Positions 5,870-11,176 of a stretch of 11,176 nucleotides of DNA are shown one piece after another. The notes under the pieces were generated by a model. The model searched no databases, had not been told where the DNA came from, and was given only the letters and a program-made list of their open reading frames with translations. Both the position numbers and the translations under genes were made by a program. The DNA comes from Trichodesmium sp. MAG_R04 (GTDB lineage Bacteria; Cyanobacteriota; Cyanobacteriia; Cyanobacteriales; Microcoleaceae), in assembly GCA_023356515.1 (NCBI GenBank), contig JAKQYG010000091.1:1-11176 (forward strand), read 5' to 3'. Numbering within the stretch: the stretch's first letter is position 1; every line of letters begins with the position of its first letter.

Positions 5870-7453
5870 ATGCCAAAAGTTCTTGTATCCGATTCAATCG
5901 ACCAAAGTGGAATAGATATTCTCTCCCAAGTAGCTCAGGTAGATGTGAAAACAGGTCTACCTATAGAAGAATTAGTAAAAATCATACCGGAATATGATGG
6001 TTTAATGATTCGCTCTAGTACTAAAGTGACCAAAGATATAATAGAAGCTGCCACTAAACTAAAAATTATTGGTCGTGCTGGAGTAGGGGTAGATAATGTA
6101 GATGTATCAGTAGCAACTCGTAAAGGTATTGTGGTAGTTAACTCACCAGAAGGAAATACAATTGCTGCCGCAGAACACGCCCTGGCAATGATGTTATCTA
6201 TGTCGCGCCACGTCCCAGAAGCTAACCAATCAATTATGAGTGGTAAATGGGACCGCAAAAAGTTTATTGGGGTAGAGGTCTACAAAAAAACTCTCGGTGT
6301 TATTGGTTTAGGTAAAATTGGTTCCCATGTAGCGAAGGTGGCAAGAGCTATGGGTATGAAAGTTTTGGCTTATGATCCATTTATTTCTACAGAAAGGGCA
6401 GAACAGTTGGGCTGTAGTTTGGTAGATATGGAACTGTTGGTCCAAGAGTCTGATTATATTACTCTCCATATACCCAAGACTAACGAAACTTATCATTCAA
6501 TAAATGCTGAAACTTTTGCGAAAATGAAGCCTACAGCTCGGATTATTAACTGTTCTAGAGGTGGAATTATTGATGAAGTTGCTTTAGCGGAAGCTCTAAA
6601 AGAAGGAAAAATTGCTGGAGCTGCTTTAGATGTCTATGAAAATGAACCTCTAGAAGTTGAGTCCCCACTACGAGAGTTGGGACAAAAAATTGTGATGACT
6701 CCTCACTTGGGTGCTTCTACTGCTGAAGCTCAAGTGAATGTAGCAATGGATGTTGCTGAACAAATTAGAGATGTATTGTTGGGGTTACCTGCGAGATCGG
6801 CGGTGAATATCCCTGGTATGTATCCTGATACTTTAAAGAAACTGAAGCCTTATTTACGATTGGCCGAAACTCTTGGTAATTTGGTAAGTCAGTTAGCAGG
6901 TGGGCGTATTGATTTCCTTAATGTTCGTCTTGAAGGAAATTTGGCCACTGGAGATAGTAAACCTGTAGTAGTAGCAGCTTTGAAGGGATTACTTTCTCAA
7001 GCATTGAGAGAGCGCGTCAATTATGTAAATGCTTCTATTGAAGCCAAGGAACGAGGTATTCGAGTAGTGGAAACTAGAGATGATTCAATACAGGATTATA
7101 CTGGTTCATTACATCTAGAAGCTAAGGGGTCTTTAGGCGAACATAATGTTCGAGGTGCTTTGCTAGGAGAAGATGAGATTCGGATTACTAATATTGATGG
7201 TTTTCCAATTAATGTCCCTCCTAGTCCATATATGTTATTGACTCTCCACCGAGATATGCCGGGAATTATTGGTAAAATTGGTTCACTTCTGGGTAGTTTT
7301 AATGTCAATATTGCCAGTATGCAGGTGGGTCGTAAAATTGTTCGAGGTGATGCTGTAATGGTATTAAGTATTGATGATCCATTGCCAGAAGAAATATTAA
7401 CTGAAATTATCAAAGAACCAGGAATTAAGAATGCTTATACAGTTGCTCTTTGA
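5870..7453 (+). CDS. serA: D-3-phosphoglycerate dehydrogenase
   Basis: SerA oxidises 3-phosphoglycerate to 3-phosphohydroxypyruvate with NAD+, the first committed step of serine synthesis in the cytoplasm. The 527 residues fit the long type with an extra regulatory domain. The substrate-binding domain (1-100, 285-310) surrounds a Rossmann NAD domain with GLGKIG at 146-151 and the acidic residue D169 of AYDP. Catalytic residues by family alignment are R230 (NCSRGG), E259 (ENEP) and H279 (TPHLGAST). Residues ~315-445 form the intervening domain. Residues ~453-527 form an ACT domain (LLTLHRDMPGIIGKIGSLLG...), the usual serine-sensing site. The start MPKVLVSDSI is the family start, although no Shine-Dalgarno sequence precedes it. 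No frameshift or missing key residue is seen. prmA lies 306 bp downstream, an order also known from other cyanobacteria. Confidence 0.97.
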   Translation: MPKVLVSDSIDQSGIDILSQVAQVDVKTGLPIEELVKIIPEYDGLMIRSSTKVTKDIIEAATKLKIIGRAGVGVDNVDVSVATRKGIVVVNSPEGNTIAAAEHALAMMLSMSRHVPEANQSIMSGKWDRKKFIGVEVYKKTLGVIGLGKIGSHVAKVARAMGMKVLAYDPFISTERAEQLGCSLVDMELLVQESDYITLHIPKTNETYHSINAETFAKMKPTARIINCSRGGIIDEVALAEALKEGKIAGAALDVYENEPLEVESPLRELGQKIVMTPHLGASTAEAQVNVAMDVAEQIRDVLLGLPARSAVNIPGMYPDTLKKLKPYLRLAETLGNLVSQLAGGRIDFLNVRLEGNLATGDSKPVVVAALKGLLSQALRERVNYVNASIEAKERGIRVVETRDDSIQDYTGSLHLEAKGSLGEHNVRGALLGEDEIRITNIDGFPINVPPSPYMLLTLHRDMPGIIGKIGSLLGSFNVNIASMQVGRKIVRGDAVMVLSIDDPLPEEILTEIIKEPGIKNAYTVAL

Positions 7454-7530
7454 CCTACTTTTCAGCCTCAAGGCATCGATATTTTTCTGTATTAAATCGG
7501 CTAGTATTAGCTCTCAATAAATGATAGAAG

Positions 7531-7598
7531 CCGGGTTAAGTAACGAAATTTCCCATGAGTGCGAAAAACAATAATCAGGACAATAAACCCGGTTTTTT
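7531..7598 (+). terminator. Probable serA terminator with long loop
   Basis: CCGGGTT (7531-7537) pairs perfectly with AACCCGG (7586-7592), and six T's follow at 7593-7598. The stem is GC-rich and the T-run is good, but the 48-base loop is unusually long. The second arm lies inside the CAGGAC inverted repeat, which may have been inserted into or have shaped an older terminator. Confidence 0.45.
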
Positions 7599-7622
7599 AT
7601 TTAGATGCGTAAGTCCTGATTA
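7572..7622. repeat. Facing CAGGAC-type ends (10 bp inverted repeat)
   Basis: TAATCAGGAC (7572-7581) and GTCCTGATTA (7613-7622) are perfect 10 bp inverted repeats. The right one continues inward as CGTAAGTCCTG, identical to the element ends at 3393-3403 and 9024-9034. The left one keeps only CAGGAC. There is no matching target duplication. It may be a much-reduced copy of the family. Confidence 0.45.
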
Positions 7623-7699
7623 AATTTATCACAAATTATTTAATTTAGAGATGCTTATCCGATGCTATGAGTCCTAACATTTGTTAACAATGCACGGTG

Positions 7700-7705
7700 T
7701 ATAAT
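7700..7705 (+). promoter_or_regulatory. Candidate -10 box for prmA
   Basis: A perfect TATAAT lies 54 bp before the prmA ATG. There is no good -35 at 16-18 bp; TTGTTA (7681-7686) is at only 13 bp. The palindrome TTGTTAACAA (7681-7690) just upstream could be an operator or chance. Confidence 0.3.
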
Positions 7706-7717
7706 TTGAGATGTGTG

Positions 7718-7728
7718 TGTAAGTCCTG
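7718..7728 (+). repeat. Solo repeat end TGTAAGTCCTG in the prmA leader
   Basis: It differs by one base from the CGTAAGTCCTG ends of the repeat family and is in the same orientation as the copy at 7608-7618. No left partner is visible between the two copies, so it is a solo end or a remnant. It lies 31 bp before the prmA start codon. Confidence 0.45.
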
Positions 7729-7759
7729 TCAAATATAACTGGGAAAAGCTACAATTTTT

Positions 7760-8653
7760 ATGGCATATAACTGGTGGGAAATTAGAATTTTGTGTGACCA
7801 AAGTCTGGAGGAAGTAATATTCTGGCGTCTGGATAGTTTTGGTTGCCGTGGTACTGCAAGTCAGGCTAAAGGTAATGATTGTTTAATATTAGCTTATTTA
7901 CCAGAAGAGCAAACTCAACTATTAGATTTGTCAGCTCTGGCTTTAAATTTGCGTCAAGATTCTCTATGTATGAATTTATCAGTTCCAGTGATGGATTGGC
8001 ATTTAATTGAGGAAGAAGATTGGGCCAAGAGTTGGAAGCAATATTGGCAACCTCAAGAAGTTGGCGATCACTTTTTGATTCATCCTGCTTGGTTAGCCTT
8101 ACCAGAGGAGTCAGATAAAATTATCCTTCGTTTAGATCCAGGAGTAGCTTTTGGTACTGGTACTCATCCTACTACAGAATTATGTTTAGAGTCATTAGAA
8201 ATGCGCTTGGGTTGGGAACCTAATCCTGAAGCTGTAATTGCTGATATTGGCTGTGGTAGTGGTATTTTGTCTATTGGAGCCGCATTATTAGGTGTGCGTC
8301 AGATTTATGCTGTAGATATTGACCCTTTGGCGATTAGATCGACTATTAATAATGGAAAATTAAATCAAATAAAGGCAGAAAAATTAATTGTTGAACAAGG
8401 AGATATTGAGCATCTGATTCAATTACTTCCTGAACCTGTAGATGGTATAGTATGTAATATTTTAGCTGAAGTTATTGTTGATATAATTCCCTATCTCAAA
8501 GTGATAGCTAAACCGACAACTTGGGGTATTATAAGTGGTATTTTATTAGAACAAGCTAAGTCAGTTGCTCATACTTTAGAACAAAATGGTTGGGTTGTAG
8601 CTACTCTTTGGAAACGAGAAGAGTGGTGTTGTTTTAATATTCGGAATTTTTAG
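7760..8653 (+). CDS. prmA: Ribosomal protein L11 methyltransferase
   Basis: PrmA uses S-adenosylmethionine to methylate several amino groups of ribosomal protein L11 in the cytoplasm. The 297 residues match the family length. The N-terminal L11-recognition domain begins MAYNWWEIRILCDQSLEEVIFWRL. The linker has EEEDWAKSWKQYWQP (84-98). Then comes the family signature LDPGVAFGTGTHPTTEL (125-141), SAM-binding motif I DIGCGSGIL (162-170) with the acidic loop AVDIDPLA (184-191), and NILAEVI (233-239), where the catalytic-site NIL/NPP-type motif sits. The end (WKREEWCCFNIRNF) is slightly shorter than in enterobacteria. The start is the only good ATG at the family N-terminus; GGGAAAAG, 11 bases or more upstream, is a weak ribosome site at best. 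serA is upstream, as in other cyanobacteria. No terminator with a T-run is seen just after the stop. Confidence 0.96.
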   Translation: MAYNWWEIRILCDQSLEEVIFWRLDSFGCRGTASQAKGNDCLILAYLPEEQTQLLDLSALALNLRQDSLCMNLSVPVMDWHLIEEEDWAKSWKQYWQPQEVGDHFLIHPAWLALPEESDKIILRLDPGVAFGTGTHPTTELCLESLEMRLGWEPNPEAVIADIGCGSGILSIGAALLGVRQIYAVDIDPLAIRSTINNGKLNQIKAEKLIVEQGDIEHLIQLLPEPVDGIVCNILAEVIVDIIPYLKVIAKPTTWGIISGILLEQAKSVAHTLEQNGWVVATLWKREEWCCFNIRNF

Positions 8654-8731
8654 ATTAAATCTGACATTCCGCAGATATTCATATATCTTTATGTATATTT
8701 ACATTTTCAAAGAGACTTATATCACATAAAT

Positions 8732-8815
8732 TAAACCCTACATTCGAGAGCATTCGGGGCGATAGATTAATAAAACTTATCAATTTAATGTTAAGAAATG
8801 CGAAATGTGGGTTAA
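8732..8815. repeat. Imperfect inverted-repeat unit with AACCC(T)ACATTCG ends
   Basis: The left end TAAACCCTACATTCG (8732-8746) and right end GCGAAATGTGGGTTA (8800-8814) are inverted copies differing by single-base insertions and one or two changes. They are about 84 bp apart. There is no coding capacity. It belongs to a different repeat type from the CAGGACTTACG family. Confidence 0.4.
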
Positions 8816-8830
8816 ATAAAGGTTAGTAAT

Positions 8831-8841
8831 CAGGACTTATG
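8831..8841 (+). repeat. Solo repeat end CAGGACTTATG
   Basis: Its first nine bases are identical to the left end of the CAGGACTTACG family. The only right end downstream is that of the element 8945-9034, which already has its own left end and target duplication. This copy is therefore probably a remnant. Confidence 0.45.
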
Positions 8842-8844
8842 TAA

Positions 8845-8866
8845 ACTACCTTTCTTAAAAGGTAGT
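8845..8866. repeat. Perfect 9 bp stem-loop
   Basis: ACTACCTTT (8845-8853), loop CTTA, AAAGGTAGT (8858-8866). It begins four bases inside the solo repeat end. No T-run follows on the plus strand (TCCCC) and on the minus strand it is followed by TTACATAAG, so it is not a convincing terminator. Confidence 0.5.
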
Positions 8867-8939
8867 CCCCAATGTATTTAGTGTTGGTAATGGGATAGAG
8901 TATTTTGAAATCCACCCCATTAAGATAACCTTAATTAAA

Positions 8940-9039
8940 CTCAACAGGACTTACGCTGTACCGCTATATATGGTGAATAAATTCGTCTTTTTCCAAACAT
9001 TGACACTACAATTAGTGTCGTTCCGTAAGTCCTGCTCAA
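8940..9039. mobile_element. 90 bp MITE (8945-9034) with perfect ends and 5 bp target duplication
   Basis: The element starts CAGGACTTACG (8945-8955) and ends CGTAAGTCCTG (9024-9034), a perfect 11 bp terminal inverted repeat. It is flanked by CTCAA at 8940-8944 and again at 9035-9039, a perfect 5 bp direct repeat as expected for a target-site duplication. Inside is a perfect hairpin GACACTA-CAAT-TAGTGTC (9002-9019). Its left end continues GC..ACCGCTATATATGG, similar to the ends of the 322 bp element, so both belong to one family. The right duplication contains the stop codon of the 191-codon gene, whose reading frame is unchanged by the insertion. There is no transposase inside. Confidence 0.75.
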
Positions 9040-9611
9040 TTAGCAGGAACTATATTTTTAGTGATATAACTAGTAAAATAAAATATATTTACTAAAATCA
9101 TTAATCCCTTGCCGACAAAAGAATTAATTCTGGGAAATACTTGTAAAGTTGCTAATAAAACTAGCAAAATTTCTATAAAAGCAACAATTGACCCATAGTG
9201 TTTTGGATCCCAATAAGAAATTGGACTAATAAATCTATAATTACTGAAAGGGAAAAAGTGTCTGTGAGCATCATCATTATGTACTGGAAAATCTAGCAGA
9301 GAATGCCAGACCAAACTAATACAAATGACTTGCACAATTTGCCAACCAAAATAGTAGGAAACGAGCCACCCAATTATAGCTAGAGGAATAGAGTGAAAAA
9401 TAGCAACAATATTTTGGATCAATGGTTGATAATATGCTTCTGACCAAATTTTTGCTTCTGGTAAACGAGTCAGAAACTTTGCCCAGAAGTAGAAAATAAA
9501 AATGGGAATATCGGGTAAAATTCCACCAATTACAATAGCAAAATTAGCTTGTTGTGGTTGAGGTTGAGCAAGAAGTGCTAAATTAATAATAGCATGACTT
9601 GGTGTATTCAT
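9036..9611 (-). CDS. YdjM-like integral membrane protein (putative metal-dependent hydrolase family), 191 aa
   Basis: The N-terminus MNTPSHAIINLALL followed by GGILPDIPIFIFYF (29-42) and, later, SLVWHSLLDFPVHNDDAHRHFFPF matches the membrane-bound family often annotated as YdjM-like metal-dependent hydrolases. That family has a TPSH start, a PD motif and a WH..LDF..H.DDAH segment as conserved polar residues in the membrane. Hydrophobic segments occur at about 24-44, 66-90, 92-108, 140-162 and 168-185, giving four or five membrane spans. The histidines and aspartates suggest metal binding, but no substrate is known. The ATG at 9609-9611 gives the family start. The last codons V-P-A-N-stop lie in the flank of a MITE, and the stop codon is within its target duplication. 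It is divergent from the helicase gene. Confidence 0.78.
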   Translation of the reverse strand: MNTPSHAIINLALLAQPQPQQANFAIVIGGILPDIPIFIFYFWAKFLTRLPEAKIWSEAYYQPLIQNIVAIFHSIPLAIIGWLVSYYFGWQIVQVICISLVWHSLLDFPVHNDDAHRHFFPFSNYRFISPISYWDPKHYGSIVAFIEILLVLLATLQVFPRINSFVGKGLMILVNIFYFTSYITKNIVPAN

Positions 9612-9814
9612 TAGATGACAATTTTTCAGGCCCCCTCGATTTTATCAGGATTTAATATGAAAAAATATGCTGCTCAGAAAAAAGCTTCCTAATTTAACTG
9701 GCTTCTAGATTTACTACTCCTTACTTTCTAGAAAGACTTTTGTCAGCAAACCCTAATTTAAAGTACAATTATTATTTTTTCAATCGTTAATATAGACCCA
9801 GAGGATAATCAACA
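9612..9814. other. 203 bp divergent intergenic region
   Basis: It carries the outward promoters of the 191-codon gene and the helicase gene. An inverted repeat TTCTAGA (9703-9709) / TCTAGAA (9727-9733) lies in the middle; it could be an operator or chance in AT-rich DNA. Confidence 0.5.
9740..9769 (+). promoter_or_regulatory. Candidate sigma70-type promoter of the helicase gene
   Basis: TTGTCA (9740-9745) and TACAAT (9764-9769) each match the consensus at five of six bases and are separated by 18 bp. They would start transcription about 40 bp before the GTG start codon. Confidence 0.42.
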
Positions 9815-11176
9815 GTGCCCGATACTTCTCTATGGATTACAGGAGCAACTCTTAGTGGTAAAACCAGTCGGTTAATAGAAGAATTCTGCATTAGAGGTCA
9901 ACAGATTCAATCTCCTCTAAATCAAGTTGTTCCCACAATGAAACGAGAAAATCTCAACAGCGATCGCGATAATCAAATAGGAAATTCTCAACATACTGAA
10001 CCCCAACTCTTAATCTTAGCTACTAATGCAGAGAACCGGATTAATTTGATGGACAGAATTTCAGAAGCTACATCAGAACAATATCCCTATTACTCAACTA
10101 CCCCATTAGGTTTTTTTGAGGATGAAGTAATCTTATTCTGGCCATTGCTCATCCAAGCCTTGGACTTAAGGGGGCAGTTTCCTTTACGACTACGCCCCGA
10201 AACAGAACAGGAACTTGCTGGCAGATTTTGGCGTCCTCAGATAGAGAAACTAAAACAGCCAGGAATTAGTTTAGAGCGGATGATACGTCGAACTCTAGAC
10301 TTGTTTCAGTTAGCTGCTTTCAGCTGCACGCCTACAGAAGAAATCGGAATGATTTTACAACAGGGATTTGAGGATGTAGGGACTAGTGCTGTAAGAGCCC
10401 TAGATGACTTTTGTCTCAATATAGTAGAATTACTGCAAGAGTGGCGAGATTGGTGCTGGCAAGGAGGTTTCCTAACCTACGGAATAATCACGGAGTTTTA
10501 CTGGCGGTATCTATTGCCAAACTCTACCTATCAGCAACATTTAATTCATCGCTATCCTTTTGTGTTGGCAGATGATGTGGATGAATATCCAGCCATAACT
10601 TATCAATTATTCGACTTTCTGTTAGACAATGGAACTATAGGTGTTTTCACTTATAATCCTAATGGTAGTATTCGGTTGGGTTTGGGAGCTGACCCGGAAT
10701 ACCTAGCACAACTACAAGAGCGCTGTCAAATAGAAACATTAGAGACCCCTAAGAATTTAGCACAAGAAATAGGGACATCTATTATTGAATTAGTTGTCAA
10801 TAATAACCTGAATATTGATCAACTGCCAGCTTATTTTAAATTTATTCAGACTAAATCTCGGGCAGCTTTATTAGGAGAAATAACAAAGATGATCATTAAA
10901 GATATAAATTTGGGTATAGTAAAACCTGAGGAAGTAGTAATAATAGCTCCTGGTTTAGATGCGATCGCTCGTTATAGTTTGATTTCAATTCTCAATAATG
11001 CTGGAATTGCTGTGGAATCTCTCAAAGAACAACGTCCTCTAATTAGCTATCCGATGATCCGAGCATTGTTGAGTATTTTAACTTTAGTTTATCCTGGTTT
11101 GGGTCGTCTAGTAGATCGTGATGCTGTGGCAGAAATGCTGGTAGTATTAAGTCAGAGATCAATTACTAAAAGGAAA
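9815..11176 (+). CDS. UvrD/AddB-like superfamily 1 helicase-related protein, N-terminal part (3' truncated by window)
   Basis: An open frame runs from GTG at 9815-9817 to the last base (454 codons, no stop). The start is well fixed: an in-frame TAA lies just upstream (9806-9808), and GAGGA (9801-9805) sits about nine bases before the GTG. Residues 8-17 read ITGATLSGKT, a Walker A loop at the very N-terminus as in UvrD/Rep/AddB proteins. LLILATNAENRINLM (65-79) resembles motif Ia. FVLADDVDEYPAITYQLFDFL (249-269) resembles motif II, though with DDVDEY. GVFTYNPNGSIRLGLGADPEYL (276-297) sits where motif III would be but lacks its usual D and Q. EEVVIIAPGLDAIARYSLISILNNAG (372-397) resembles the start of helicase domain 2. 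Such proteins act in DNA repair or recombination. A polar low-complexity insert (about 30-63) follows Walker A. Cyanobacterial homologues are, as I recall, often labelled UvrD-like or recombinase family. HIP1 sites lie at 9960-9967 and 10961-10968. Confidence 0.75.
   Translation, partial: MPDTSLWITGATLSGKTSRLIEEFCIRGQQIQSPLNQVVPTMKRENLNSDRDNQIGNSQHTEPQLLILATNAENRINLMDRISEATSEQYPYYSTTPLGFFEDEVILFWPLLIQALDLRGQFPLRLRPETEQELAGRFWRPQIEKLKQPGISLERMIRRTLDLFQLAAFSCTPTEEIGMILQQGFEDVGTSAVRALDDFCLNIVELLQEWRDWCWQGGFLTYGIITEFYWRYLLPNSTYQQHLIHRYPFVLADDVDEYPAITYQLFDFLLDNGTIGVFTYNPNGSIRLGLGADPEYLAQLQERCQIETLETPKNLAQEIGTSIIELVVNNNLNIDQLPAYFKFIQTKSRAALLGEITKMIIKDINLGIVKPEEVVIIAPGLDAIARYSLISILNNAGIAVESLKEQRPLISYPMIRALLSILTLVYPGLGRLVDRDAVAEMLVVLSQRSITKRK

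Larger units (their letters stand above)
7454..7759. other. 306 bp serA-prmA spacer with terminator, repeat ends and candidate promoter
   Basis: No gene is present. In order it contains the probable serA terminator (7531-7598), a 10 bp inverted repeat made of two CAGGAC-type ends (7572-7622), a perfect palindrome TTGTTAACAA (7681-7690), a TATAAT box (7700-7705) and a further solo repeat end (7718-7728) in the likely prmA leader. The spacer argues against simple serA-prmA co-transcription. Confidence 0.6.
8654..9035. other. 382 bp convergent spacer filled with repeats
   Basis: prmA (+) and the 191-codon gene (-) converge here. No gene is present. The content is an inverted-repeat unit 8732-8815, a solo CAGGACTTATG end (8831-8841), a 9 bp stem hairpin (8845-8866) and the 90 bp element 8945-9034. 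The first 80 bp after prmA are AT-rich without a clear terminator. Confidence 0.6.

Noticed and set aside
5935..6258. 107-codon minus-strand frame inside serA, and similar frames at 6308-6496 and 7096-7413
   Set aside because: These are shadows of serA. The plus-strand protein has all catalytic motifs, and the antisense translations look unnatural.
5870..8653. serA and prmA as a tight operon
   Set aside because: There are 306 bp between them, with a GC-rich hairpin plus T6 and a TATAAT box. Conserved gene order does not prove co-transcription.
8831..9034. One 204 bp element from the solo end at 8831 to the right end at 9034
   Set aside because: The inner pair 8945-9034 has a matching 5 bp duplication (CTCAA), while the pentamer before 8831 (GTAAT) does not match the one after 9034.
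9703..9733. TTCTAGA...TCTAGAA as a terminator
   Set aside because: The stem is short and AT-rich, has no T-run, and lies between divergent genes where no terminator is expected.

Overview
The window is a stretch of cyanobacterial chromosome. The evidence is a chlB gene (light-independent chlorophyll synthesis), a photosystem II S4-domain protein gene, a serA-prmA pair, and five copies of the octamer GCGATCGC (HIP1), all inside genes. AT-rich DNA, only about 71% coding density and intergenic gaps of 300-770 bp littered with short inverted repeats resemble Trichodesmium-like filamentous cyanobacteria. That genus is an inference; no rRNA or other taxonomic marker is present.

Layout from left to right. 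(1) The 3' part of chlB (+) converges on a 67-codon gene (-), with a hairpin terminator between them. (2) A 590 bp gap holds a CRP-type palindrome and a 137 bp inverted-repeat element. (3) Three minus-strand genes follow, each separated by long gaps: a cyanobacterial membrane-anchored helical protein of 441 aa, the photosystem II S4-domain protein of 259 aa, and a 170 aa glycine-rich membrane protein. (4) A 766 bp gap contains what looks like a decayed TnpB zinc-ribbon fragment. (5) serA (phosphoglycerate dehydrogenase) and prmA (ribosomal protein L11 methyltransferase) lie in tandem on the plus strand. (6) A 191 aa membrane protein of the YdjM type (-) and a large UvrD/AddB-like helicase gene (+, cut by the window end) are divergently transcribed.

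The genes are housekeeping or photosynthesis related and do not form one pathway. serA and prmA are neighbours in other cyanobacteria, but the 306 bp between them, with a probable terminator and a candidate prmA promoter, argue for at least partly separate transcription.

The most notable content is non-coding. A family of short mobile-looking repeats has ends CAGGACTTACG / CGTAAGTCCTG. One 90 bp copy has perfect 11 bp ends and a perfect 5 bp target duplication (CTCAA), and one 322 bp copy has about 32 bp imperfect ends. Both lie at the stop codon of the adjacent gene. Further solo ends lie between serA and prmA and at 8831. I see no CRISPR array, tRNA, rRNA, defence system or biosynthetic cluster, and no convincing new multi-gene system.
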